In this document: positions 16,345 to 23,821 of the stretch, piece after piece
Position numbering within the stretch: position 1 is the stretch's first letter
Layout of the letters: each line of letters opens with the position of its first letter
Source of the DNA: Fontivivens sp964399735
GTDB taxonomy: Bacteria > Zhuqueibacterota > Zhuqueibacteria > Residuimicrobiales > Krinioviventaceae
Direction: 5' to 3'
Assembly (NCBI GenBank): GCA_964399735.1
Contig: CAYNSO010000057.1
Location: forward strand, 1 to 23,826
Length of the DNA stretch: 23,826 nucleotides
Notes under the pieces: generated by a model
What the model was told of the DNA's origin: nothing
Database searches by the model: none
Seen by the model: only the letters and a program-made list of their open reading frames with translations
Position numbers and translations under genes: made by a program

Positions 16345-16356
16345 TATCATCCTTTG

Positions 16357-17781
16357 TTAATAGATAAATTCGTTGGATATGTTTAGTTTTTCCGCTTCAA
16401 ACTCTTTTTTCTTTTTGGTTTTTACCGGTAACGATACAATAAAGCGGGAACCAATTCCCAAATCACTTTCGACAGTTATAGAACCGCCATGTTTTTTGGC
16501 AATCGCCCGGCAAATGCTCAGGCCGTATCCATGCCCTTCTGCTTTATCTGTAAACAGCGGCGAAAATATCTGGCTCAGTTTGGCCTTTTCAATACCGGGC
16601 CCGGTATCGGCAATGGTAATGAAAACCTGTTTTTCTCTTTTGTCGAATCGGGAACTAATGGTGATATGGGTATCCGGTCGGACTTCGATGGCATTTTTGG
16701 TAATATTGTAAAAGATCTGCTGAATTTGACCTTTATCCACATCAATTTCCGGCACTTCAGGATCGAAATCTTCTTCAAAAGTTGCGCCGGTGCGTTTGTA
16801 AACCGGGCGAATGAATTCCAGGAATTCGTGAACGAGGTGGTTGACGTTACATGGTTCAATTTTGGTTTCCATGTGCGAATTGTTCATCAGGCCCTGCGAA
16901 AAGCGCGTCATGCTGTCCAGTTTTTTGGCTACAAATTCCAAATGTCCCAATACTTTTTTATCATCGCCGTCATTCACCAGGTAGTGTATGGCAAGTTCCA
17001 GGTTGCCATAAATAATAGAGAGCAGGTTATTCAGTTCATGGCCAATTCTGGCGGCCATTTTCCCGCGCGCCGCCATTTTTTCCGCATAGATCAGGCTTTC
17101 CTGGGCATTTTCCAGTTGTTCATAGGAACGTTTCACTTTTTGGTACAGTTGGGCATTACGGATTCCCTCGGCTGCCTGGTCGGCAAATAGCTGGAATAAT
17201 TGTTTTTTAATTTTTGATCTGCCGATCAGGGGCTTGGAACTGTCGGCATAGATAACCCCGATCAGATCGCCATGGATGAACATGGGGCAACACACAATAC
17301 TGCGCAATTTTAACTGCCGGACGCTCTGGCTTGGAGAATAATTCTGGTCGGACAAGACATCTTCAATATAAATAATTTCTTTACGTTTAATCGTTTCGTT
17401 GAGATAGCTCTGGCTGACCTGGAATTCAGAATCCATCAGAGTCTTTTTATCGGCATTGCGGGCAATTTTAAATTCGAGTTCGCCCTTGTTATTGCGCAAC
17501 ACCAGGAAACCTCGCTCGGCATTGATAACAGAAATAGCGGCATCCATTACATGCAATAACACACGTTTTAGATCCAGCGAACTGTTCATCAGGCGGAATG
17601 TTTCCAGCAACTCGGATATAAAATTCCAGTCACCAAAAGCGCTTTCCTCTTCTCTGGTAAGGATCTCTTCGTCAATATCATTGATCTCCTGATCAAATTC
17701 GTTGATCAGGTCTAAAAATTCATTCTCGGCGTGCAAATTATCTTCCTTGTTATTCATAAGTACTTCATCGTCCAAAAACAT
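16357..17781 (-). CDS. Soluble GAF-domain sensor histidine kinase (HK2)
   Basis: The protein has 474 residues and no membrane segment. An acidic N-terminal region (1-50) is followed by a GAF domain (about 68-212), a coiled coil, and the phospho-acceptor motif AARIGHELNN (His248). A complete HATPase domain follows: N-box NITKNAIE (Asn363), G1 DTGPGIEK (392-399) and G2 GHGYGLSI (416-423). The GHELNN H-box belongs to the NtrB-like HPK4 type. The tail is Lys-rich. The start at 17781 has a strong GAGGAGGG ribosome-binding site 6 nt upstream. The gene is 12 nt before the solute-binding protein and so heads an operon HK2-binding protein-Ser/Thr kinase. No response regulator is adjacent. HK1 is its degenerate paralogue. 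Confidence 0.94.
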   Translation of the reverse strand: MFLDDEVLMNNKEDNLHAENEFLDLINEFDQEINDIDEEILTREEESAFGDWNFISELLETFRLMNSSLDLKRVLLHVMDAAISVINAERGFLVLRNNKGELEFKIARNADKKTLMDSEFQVSQSYLNETIKRKEIIYIEDVLSDQNYSPSQSVRQLKLRSIVCCPMFIHGDLIGVIYADSSKPLIGRSKIKKQLFQLFADQAAEGIRNAQLYQKVKRSYEQLENAQESLIYAEKMAARGKMAARIGHELNNLLSIIYGNLELAIHYLVNDGDDKKVLGHLEFVAKKLDSMTRFSQGLMNNSHMETKIEPCNVNHLVHEFLEFIRPVYKRTGATFEEDFDPEVPEIDVDKGQIQQIFYNITKNAIEVRPDTHITISSRFDKREKQVFITIADTGPGIEKAKLSQIFSPLFTDKAEGHGYGLSICRAIAKKHGGSITVESDLGIGSRFIVSLPVKTKKKKEFEAEKLNISNEFIY

Positions 17782-17811
17782 TGTAACCCTCCTCGCCCGT
17801 AATTATTAAAG

Positions 17812-17829
17812 ACTTGCAGATCTGCAAGT
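17812..17829. promoter_or_regulatory. Perfect 18-bp palindrome before HK2
   Basis: ACTTGCAGATCTGCAAGT reads identically on both strands. It lies 30 bp before the HK2 start codon, in the leader of the HK2-binding protein-kinase operon. Size and perfection fit an operator for a dimeric regulator, or a leader hairpin. There is no T-run on the minus-strand side that would make it a terminator. No clear promoter hexamers could be fixed around it. Confidence 0.55.
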
Positions 17830-18028
17830 TGCTTTACAGAATCGGACAAATCTCCATAATTAACTCTACAAATTTTATGCCGTATATTTTTTCAGTGGTT
17901 TAAAATAACGCTTGTTTCCTTCCATTTTGCTTGGGTCAAGTTACAATTGTTACTCCAGGTTTTTTATTTACTCTGAAAAAATTGTTTCTTACCATCGCTC
18001 TTGCCATTTCCGGCAGGTAAAGAATGCG

Positions 18029-18048
18029 GTAAATGATACATGATTTAC
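18029..18048. repeat. Imperfect 20-bp inverted repeat downstream of the DppC-like gene
   Basis: GTAAAT-GATACATG-ATTTAC has perfect 6-bp outer arms and a partly symmetric core, 32 bp after the permease stop codon on the minus strand. It may be a weak 3' hairpin or a binding site of the intergenic region 17782-18080, which otherwise holds no gene. Confidence 0.35.
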
Positions 18049-18080
18049 AGGTTATGTTTTTTACTATAATTCCTTTAAAA

Positions 18081-18893
18081 TTAATATTTTGTAGCTATTT
18101 TGTCTTGTATATGTTCGCCAATAATCGTTATACAAAGAACTGTAAGAATAATTGCCAGGCCCGGAAAAACGCTGATCCACCAGTAATCGACCAGAGCCTG
18201 GCGGCCGTCATTAATTATATTGCCCCAACTGGGGGTTGGCGGCTGAATACCAAGGCCGATAAAACTCAGCGCCGATTCAACCAGAATGATATTGCCAAGT
18301 AAAAGTGTTGCCAAAACAACCAAAGAACCGGCCAGATTGGGTAAAATATGCCTCACCAGTATCCTGCAGGATGATAAACCGGTAACCTTCCCGGCAAGGA
18401 TAAAATCGCGTTCCTTTAACGATAATGTTTGGTTGCGAACCAAACGGGCAACATCCATCCAGCTAAACAATGCAATAACAATTATTACCCACATTATGGA
18501 ATTTTTATCCAGTATGGCAATAATTGTTAATATGAGCAGAAATTGAGGTACCGCCATAAACAGGTTGATTATCCAACTCAGCAGGGCATCGGTTTTTTTG
18601 CCCAGATAACCGGAGATCAAACCATAGGGAACGCCAACAAGCACAGACAGCAGCATTGCCAGCAAAGCGATGAGGAATGATATTCTGCCACCGTATAGCA
18701 CCCGTGCAAATACATCCCTGCCGAATTTATCGGTGCCAAACCAGTGCTTGAGCGATGGTTTTTGCCAGCTTTCCTGCAGCGAATGACTGACCGGATCCAG
18801 CTGCGAGAACAGGGGAATTACCATAACGCTGATTATAATAAGGGCCAGCACAAGCAAGGCAATCGTAAAGGTTTTATTCTTCCAACTGTTCAT
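18081..18893 (-). CDS. Peptide/nickel-type ABC transporter permease, DppC/NikC-like
   Basis: Inner-membrane permease of 270 residues. It shows the DppC-family signature FGTDKFGRDVFARVLYGGR after the first helix, the coupling loop AGKVTGLSSCRILVRHILPN, and the late SALSFIGLGIQPPTPSWGNI segment. Five to six membrane helices fit the hydrophobic profile. The start is 6 nt after the stop of the DppB-like gene, and a weak AGG lies in that gene's end. It is the last gene of the ATPase-ATPase-permease-permease run; the binding protein gene follows only after HK2. Confidence 0.93.
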   Translation of the reverse strand: MNSWKNKTFTIALLVLALIIISVMVIPLFSQLDPVSHSLQESWQKPSLKHWFGTDKFGRDVFARVLYGGRISFLIALLAMLLSVLVGVPYGLISGYLGKKTDALLSWIINLFMAVPQFLLILTIIAILDKNSIMWVIIVIALFSWMDVARLVRNQTLSLKERDFILAGKVTGLSSCRILVRHILPNLAGSLVVLATLLLGNIILVESALSFIGLGIQPPTPSWGNIINDGRQALVDYWWISVFPGLAIILTVLCITIIGEHIQDKIATKY

Positions 18894-18899
18894 AACAAA

Positions 18900-19862
18900 T
18901 TATAACCTGATTCTTGGATCGGCTAAAGCGGTTAAAATATCTGCTAATAATGTTCCAATAATAACAAACACAGCCATTAAAAAGGTACATGCAATAATAA
19001 CCGGATAATCGCGCGCAAAAGAGGATAAAATCATTAACCGTCCCATGCCCGGCCACGAAAAGATCAGTTCAATGACCAGGGAACTGGAAATAAGCGCCGG
19101 AAAATGCTGACCGGTGACTGTGATAACCGGAATAAGTGAATTGCGCAGGGCGTGGTTGTAAATAATGCGTTTTTCGGACAAGCCCCGCGCCCGTGCTGCG
19201 GTTATAAAAGTTTTGTTCATCATATCGGCCAAACCGTTGCGAATATAGCGGCTGGTGATGCCGATAGAAGCCAGCGACATGGACAGCACCGGCAGAAACA
19301 AATGCGCAAACCGGTCGCCAATTTTTTGCCAGAATGACATCTCGTGCCAGGTAAAGGACTGCATTTGCGAGGATGGCAAGATGTGAAAGGTTTGTGAAAA
19401 TAGCATAACCAAGGCTAATGCCAGCCAGAATGCCGGAATGGCATACAAGATCATGGTTAATGTGCTGATTAAGCGGTCTGCAAAGCGATTGTAGTATATA
19501 ATTTGCAGCAGCCCCAACAGAATGCCGGCCAGCGCCTGCAGCAGCAACGCCGGCACAGTCAGCAGCAGGGTATTGGGTATGGCCTGTTTCATAATTTCCG
19601 CAACCGGCAGGTTGTTGGCATAAGAACGTCCCAGGTCGCCATGCAGCAGGCCGGTGAGCCATGCGCTAAATTGTACATGCAGCGGCTGATCCAGCCCCCA
19701 GGCTTTTTCCAGCCGGGTCATGCTGTCCGGCGATTTCACGGGGTCGTAACCGATCGCTGCCGGGTTGCCGGGACTGATACGCACCAGGAAAAAAGTCAGA
19801 ATGACAAGACCTGCCAACAGGAGCGCACCGGAAAGTAGCTTTTTTATGATATAGTTCAGCAT
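18900..19862 (-). CDS. Peptide/nickel-type ABC transporter permease, DppB/NikB-like
   Basis: Inner-membrane permease of 320 residues, partner of the DppC-like protein. Family features are the N-terminal helix followed by RISPGNPA, LGLDQPLHVQFSAWLTGLLHGDLG-like text with GRSYANNLPV, the coupling loop ARARGLSEKRIIYNHALRNSLIP, and the end segment ILTALADPRIRL. The gene lies 7 nt after the upstream ATPase gene; no strong ribosome-binding site is seen, so translation is probably coupled. Length fits both DppB and NikB. Confidence 0.93.
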   Translation of the reverse strand: MLNYIIKKLLSGALLLAGLVILTFFLVRISPGNPAAIGYDPVKSPDSMTRLEKAWGLDQPLHVQFSAWLTGLLHGDLGRSYANNLPVAEIMKQAIPNTLLLTVPALLLQALAGILLGLLQIIYYNRFADRLISTLTMILYAIPAFWLALALVMLFSQTFHILPSSQMQSFTWHEMSFWQKIGDRFAHLFLPVLSMSLASIGITSRYIRNGLADMMNKTFITAARARGLSEKRIIYNHALRNSLIPVITVTGQHFPALISSSLVIELIFSWPGMGRLMILSSFARDYPVIIACTFLMAVFVIIGTLLADILTALADPRIRL

Positions 19863-19869
19863 TGACCAA

Positions 19870-20667
19870 TCACCGGTATTTCATACTTGAGACAAGTTTT
19901 TGTGTAAAAGCCTGATCGGGATTATTGATAATTTTATGCACATCGCCGGTTTCAATCATGGCGCCGTGGTGCATAATGCCGACCCGGTTGGCAATTTGTG
20001 GCAGCAGGTGCAAATTATGCGTCATAAAAATCAGGGTAAGATTACTGCTTTCTTGTAATGCTTTTAGCAAATGCATAATTTCCCATTCCGTTACCACATC
20101 AAGCCCTGAAGTGGGTTCGTCGCAGATCAGCAATTCAGGCTTGCGCAGCAGCGCCCGCGCAATACAGACGCGCTGGGCTTCGCCGCCGCTTAGCTGATGT
20201 GGATATTGCTGCAACTGGTCGCTTTGAATGCCCAGCAATTCAAGCTGGCGGATGATTATTTGATGATAGTCTTTTTTGGAAATGTTCCGATCCAGCATCA
20301 ATGTTTCACTCAATATTTCAACAACTTTTAACCTGGGGCTTAGTGACGCTTTGGGATCCTGAAAAATTGCCTGGCATTGCCGACGAAACCAGGCTTTCCG
20401 GGTTTTCATTATTTCCGGCAGCGCCATGCCATGATAATATACAACCCCCTCATCAGGAGGCGTCAGACCAAGCATCAGTTTGGCAACTGTCGATTTGCCG
20501 GCGCCGGATGAGCCGATAAGCGCAAAGCATTCTCCCTGCCGCACAGAAAAACTCATATTGTTAATTACTGTAATTTTGGGTCTGCGGATGAATCCGTTTG
20601 CGCTGTAATGTTTGCTTACATTCGCCAGGCCAATAAAGGGGGATTTCAGAGCTGTACTGTTTGTCAC
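19870..20667 (-). CDS. Peptide/nickel-type ABC transporter ATPase, DppF/NikE-like
   Basis: Second ATPase of the importer, 265 residues. Walker A is GSSGAGKST, followed by FQDPKASLSPR, signature LSGGEAQR, Walker B LLICDEPTSGLD and switch His in MTHNLHLL; all intact. It starts with GTG at 20667, with no ATG nearby that would keep the N-terminal beta-strands. An AGGA lies about 12 nt upstream, further than usual. It is closer in length to NikE (about 268) than to OppF/DppF (about 320-330) because the C-terminal oligopeptide extension is missing. It starts 24 nt after the preceding ATPase gene. Confidence 0.92.
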   Translation of the reverse strand: MTNSTALKSPFIGLANVSKHYSANGFIRRPKITVINNMSFSVRQGECFALIGSSGAGKSTVAKLMLGLTPPDEGVVYYHGMALPEIMKTRKAWFRRQCQAIFQDPKASLSPRLKVVEILSETLMLDRNISKKDYHQIIIRQLELLGIQSDQLQQYPHQLSGGEAQRVCIARALLRKPELLICDEPTSGLDVVTEWEIMHLLKALQESSNLTLIFMTHNLHLLPQIANRVGIMHHGAMIETGDVHKIINNPDQAFTQKLVSSMKYR

Positions 20668-20691
20668 TTTCGGGCTTTATCCTGATGTGGT

Positions 20692-21471
20692 TCAGTTCAT
20701 AAAGTGAATATATTTATTTAGTAACAGTCGTGTATAAGGGTGCTCCGGTTTGTTCACCACTTCTCTCGTGGGGCCATTTTCAACCAGTGCGCCTTTATAC
20801 ATAACGAATAGTTTTTCTGAATATTTGGCGGCAATGCCGATATCATGGGTAATGATAAGCAGACTTTTACCTGTGCGACATTGTGTTACCAGTAAATCCA
20901 TTATTTCCAGTTTCATGGTCGCGTCCACACCGGAGGTCGGTTCATCGGCAATTACCAGATCGGGGTTGCCGGCCAGCGCCAGGGCAATCATTACCCGCTG
21001 CCGCATGCCGCCGCTAAGCTGGTGAGGATAATAATGATAGTAGCGGTCAGCCGGGGACAGGCCCAGTTTTTCCAGCCAGTTTAAAGCCAGTTCTTTGCTG
21101 TTTGCCGGCTGAATGTGAACCTGAATGGTTTCGCGTAGCAATTCGCCGGCCTTGATAACCGGGTTCATGGCCAGCAATGGTTCCTGAAAAATATAACCAA
21201 CACGTTTGCCCCGCACGCCGGATAAATTGAGGCCGGGCGTGTGGTAAATATCTATTCCGTCAAAATGAATCTGGCCGCTAATCGTTGCGCCGCCGCTTAT
21301 ATCCAGCAAGCCGGGAATGCTCAGACCAAGAGTTGTCTTGCCGGCGCCTGATTCACCAACCAGCGCACAAATTTCCCCTGTATTTATATGTAATGAAACA
21401 TCATTCACAACCCGTTTTAGCGTCGGATAGCTGTAACTTATGGAAAAATTTTCAACTGCAAGCAAGGACAT
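20692..21471 (-). CDS. Peptide/nickel-type ABC transporter ATPase, DppD/NikD-like
   Basis: First ATPase of the importer and first gene of the run, 259 residues. Walker A is GESGAGKTT, Q-loop region YIFQEPLLAMNPV, signature LSGGMRQR, Walker B VIADEPTSGVD (Val where Leu is usual) and switch His in ITHDIGIA. The protein ends shortly after EHPYTRLLL, so the oligo_HPY extension with its cysteine cluster, seen in DppD/OppD of about 330 residues, is absent. This NikD-like size does not by itself prove nickel as substrate. AGGCGG lies just before the ATG. Confidence 0.92.
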   Translation of the reverse strand: MSLLAVENFSISYSYPTLKRVVNDVSLHINTGEICALVGESGAGKTTLGLSIPGLLDISGGATISGQIHFDGIDIYHTPGLNLSGVRGKRVGYIFQEPLLAMNPVIKAGELLRETIQVHIQPANSKELALNWLEKLGLSPADRYYHYYPHQLSGGMRQRVMIALALAGNPDLVIADEPTSGVDATMKLEIMDLLVTQCRTGKSLLIITHDIGIAAKYSEKLFVMYKGALVENGPTREVVNKPEHPYTRLLLNKYIHFMN

Positions 21472-21505
21472 AAGCCGCCTGTAATGATAACCGGATCAAT
21501 AACAA

Positions 21506-21534
21506 AGAATACTCAATAAACATCTGAAAATCAA
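21506..21534 (-). promoter_or_regulatory. Candidate sigma-70-type promoter of the ABC transporter run
   Basis: On the minus strand TTGATT and TATTCT are separated by 17 bp, and the -10 box ends 34 bp before the start codon of the DppD/NikD-like gene. The region is AT-rich, so the match is only suggestive. Confidence 0.4.
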
Positions 21535-21945
21535 TAACGTATTTTACGGCAGTGAGACAAAAGATAGCCAAAATTTATAAAATAGAATCGTAATTTTTTC
21601 CGTAAATAAATTGTAAAGTAACTTTTGTTCTCAAGCTAAAATAAACATTGCTATCGTATTTTGCAAGTTAAATTTTTCAATTTTGCCTTTTAATTATATT
21701 TTTTTTATTTTTGGATATTTGTGCCTTGATTTTTTTGATGCAATAGCATAAAATTCAGGCTGATTGTGGGCTGTAATACTAGAGGATTTTGTGTTTTTGG
21801 CGTTGTCTGGTTATTATACCCGTGCAAAGCAGTCTTGGGCTGCATATACAGTCCTGGTTACATGTCATGCAACCCGAGTTGAGTGGCGGGGTAAGAGTTT
21901 ATTTGTGATGAAAAAGGGGCAGAACAGGGAAATGGCGCCGAGTGT
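21535..21945. other. Gene-free spacer between HK3 and the ABC transporter
   Basis: About 410 bp (470 with the promoter region) hold no gene I can support. An open frame on the plus strand from 21764 runs into the antisense of HK3 and resembles nothing. No intrinsic terminator for HK3 is visible. TTTGCAAGTT at 21660-21669 shares 8 bases with one arm of the palindrome before HK2. Confidence 0.5.
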
Positions 21946-23301
21946 TTATAGCCATGAACTGAAAATCGGCTCGCTGGCGTTTACAGTATCGTCGTTTGTT
22001 GTTGACGGCAACGCCGGTAATTGTATGATAAACAGGCAACCTTTGCCGGGTTGGGTTTTCAAGGTGAGGGTGCCGCCTTGTTTTTCAACAATTTCCTTGC
22101 ATATCATCAAACCATAGCCATTGCCATTGGGTTTATCGGTAAAGTTTTCGCGAAACAGACGCGCCTGTTTTTCTGCGTTCATACCGGGGCCGTCGTCGAC
22201 TATGAATAACAGGGCATTGTCCCCCTTTTTATCATAGAGGGTTTTGAGTAGAATGCGACAATCGCTTTTGGCTTCGATGGCATTTTTAACAAGGTTGTGG
22301 ATAACCTGGTTCATCAAGCCGCTATCGAGGGTCACCAGGGGCATATCCGGGGCAAGGCTGGTTTCTATGATAATTCTGGGATTTTTACTCAACGCAGGGT
22401 ACGAGACCAGAAAATTCTCTATTATCCGGTTAAAGCTGGTTTGTTCATAGCAGTACCTGAAATCAGCGCTTTTTAACAAACTATTGGCATAACGGTTCAC
22501 GTTCATAAGCAATTCCTGTGCGGTTTGCAAACGAATGTAAACCTGTTCTATGCTTTCCTTTTTTTGTAGAAACATTCTCACTATATCCAGGTTTCCCTGA
22601 ATTGCGGACAAGATATTATTCAACTCGTGGCCCACTTTGGAGGCACATCTGCCTTTTTCTGCCAGTTGTTGTGTTTGTTCGAGTTGTTCTTTCAAGACGA
22701 TAATTTCCTTGTTGAGATTTTGGCTAGTCTCGTAGTATTGAGTATTCCGCAATATAATTGCTGCTTTATTGGCAAATTGGGTAAAAAACCGGGAAGAAAA
22801 GCGAAAGGCGTTGCGCAAGGGCGATGAACTGTCTACATACAGAGCGCCAACAAAATCATTATCAATCATAAGGGGCACGCACATGATGAAATACAATCGG
22901 TCATGTCTGGCATCACTGTTGGTCTGGCTGGCGTCATTATGATTGATATGCACAATTTGTCCAAGTTCCACAGCCTGTTGAAATACTTTGCTGCTAAAGC
23001 CCGTTTCGGTCAGCTTGATGGTTTTGCGGGCATGGTTACGGATGGAGAATATGTTGAATTGGTTATTTTCGTGTAAAAACAGAATTCCGCGCTCTGCCTG
23101 GGTGAGGGCTATGACAATATCAACGATAATGCTTGCCACCTGCTGCAGGTCGCTGCTACTTGCTTTATAACCAAATTTTTCCAAAATCCGTGTGATAAAT
23201 TGTTCATCACCCGGCTGTTGGTCAGCTTTAGTTAATTGCTCCGGAACAGCCGGGTGAGGATGGGTTGTGTTTATGTTATAACGAAGAGAAGATAGCGCCA
23301 T
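21946..23301 (-). CDS. Soluble GAF-domain sensor histidine kinase (HK3)
   Basis: The protein has 451 residues and no membrane helix. A GAF domain (about 48-190; AERGILFL, VGALYVDSSSP) is followed by a coiled coil and the phospho-acceptor motif SKVGHELNN (His225). The ATPase domain is complete: NLVKNAIEA (Asn340), DDGPGM (369-374) and GNGYGLMI (393-400). The H-box is of the NtrB-like HPK4 type, as in HK2, but the GAF domain is more diverged. An AGGAT lies about 8 nt before the ATG. A near-consensus sigma-54 promoter sits about 70 bp upstream, with a dyad further out. No response regulator is adjacent. Confidence 0.93.
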   Translation of the reverse strand: MALSSLRYNINTTHPHPAVPEQLTKADQQPGDEQFITRILEKFGYKASSSDLQQVASIIVDIVIALTQAERGILFLHENNQFNIFSIRNHARKTIKLTETGFSSKVFQQAVELGQIVHINHNDASQTNSDARHDRLYFIMCVPLMIDNDFVGALYVDSSSPLRNAFRFSSRFFTQFANKAAIILRNTQYYETSQNLNKEIIVLKEQLEQTQQLAEKGRCASKVGHELNNILSAIQGNLDIVRMFLQKKESIEQVYIRLQTAQELLMNVNRYANSLLKSADFRYCYEQTSFNRIIENFLVSYPALSKNPRIIIETSLAPDMPLVTLDSGLMNQVIHNLVKNAIEAKSDCRILLKTLYDKKGDNALLFIVDDGPGMNAEKQARLFRENFTDKPNGNGYGLMICKEIVEKQGGTLTLKTQPGKGCLFIIQLPALPSTTNDDTVNASEPIFSSWL

Positions 23302-23371
23302 TTTAATATCCTGTTTATTGAATCCTGTAATATATACGATTATTATTTGCTTTGCATTCTACTTTGTTTCA

Positions 23372-23387
23372 GGCAAGATGAGTGCCA
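23372..23387 (-). promoter_or_regulatory. Strong sigma-54 (-24/-12) promoter candidate for HK3
   Basis: On the minus strand the site reads TGGCACTCATCTTGCC. It matches TGGCAC and TTGC of the consensus TGGCACG-N4-TTGCW exactly with the correct spacing, missing only the G at position 7 and the final A/T. Transcription would start near 23361, giving a leader of about 60 nt before the HK3 ATG. Confidence 0.72.
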
Positions 23388-23519
23388 AAAGTTGTTATTA
23401 ACAGCTGTATTGAAGATATATTTCAATTAATAATATATAATGGATAACCATTTGATTATTAATCAATTGCGTAATGCTGAAAAGTCCTGTTTTTGATAGG
23501 ATTTACCTGTTCATTCACC

Positions 23520-23542
23520 CTGCGGATATTATCAAGCCGCAG
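23520..23542. promoter_or_regulatory. Inverted repeat CTGCGG-N11-CCGCAG upstream of the HK3 sigma-54 promoter
   Basis: A perfect 6-bp dyad with an 11-bp spacer lies about 135-155 bp upstream of the -24 element at 23387. This is the distance at which enhancer-binding proteins of the NtrC class usually bind. It could equally be a plain hairpin. Confidence 0.4.
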
Positions 23543-23721
23543 AATTGGTGTAATATTACAAATTTGATATTGGTCAAGATTTTTTTGTAACAGGGGATGG
23601 GTTCTTTTTGTTAAATATGTGTTACGCGCCTGGAATTTGTTATATCATAATTTTAAATATTATGCCGGCAGTTAATGTTTTCATAAAAAAAGCGAGTCCG
23701 AGGTGCATAGCATATTGATTA

Positions 23722-23755
23722 AAAACTGGCATCCGCAAGGGATGCCCCTGCGGGT
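23722..23755 (-). terminator. Terminator-like hairpin with alternative fold near the right edge
   Basis: On the minus strand GGCATCC-CTTGC-GGATGCC forms a 7-bp stem followed by AGTTTTTAA, which would end a transcript entering from the right and insulate the HK3 promoter. The same bases can form a competing hairpin (23731-23755, about 10 pairs with one mismatch, 3-nt loop), so the piece may also be a repetitive palindromic element. Confidence 0.45.
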
Positions 23756-23791
23756 CGTTAACTGTTCCACTCTGATTGAACAATTTGATTT

Positions 23792-23821
23792 TTCATCTAT
23801 GTTTATCAGAGTTCATCTGCA
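23792..23821. repeat. Three degenerate 10-bp tandem repeats at the window edge
   Basis: TTCATCTATG, TTTATCAGAG and TTCATCTGCA follow each other with an exact 10-bp period, sharing TTYATC. The array may continue past the window. The rest of 23388-23719 contains AT-rich sequence without a gene apart from the dyad listed separately. Confidence 0.45.

Noticed and set aside
16489..17190. 233-codon plus-strand open frame opposite HK2
   Set aside because: It is fully antisense to HK2, whose kinase motifs are intact, and the translation has no family resemblance.
17909..17924. Possible sigma-54 promoter before HK2
   Set aside because: Only the minimal GG-N10-GC core is present; the flanking TGGCAC and TTGC consensus bases are missing.
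21764..22117. 117-codon plus-strand open frame
   Set aside because: Its 3' half is the antisense of the HK3 ATPase domain, and its 5' half lies in a spacer with no recognisable protein features or ribosome-binding site.
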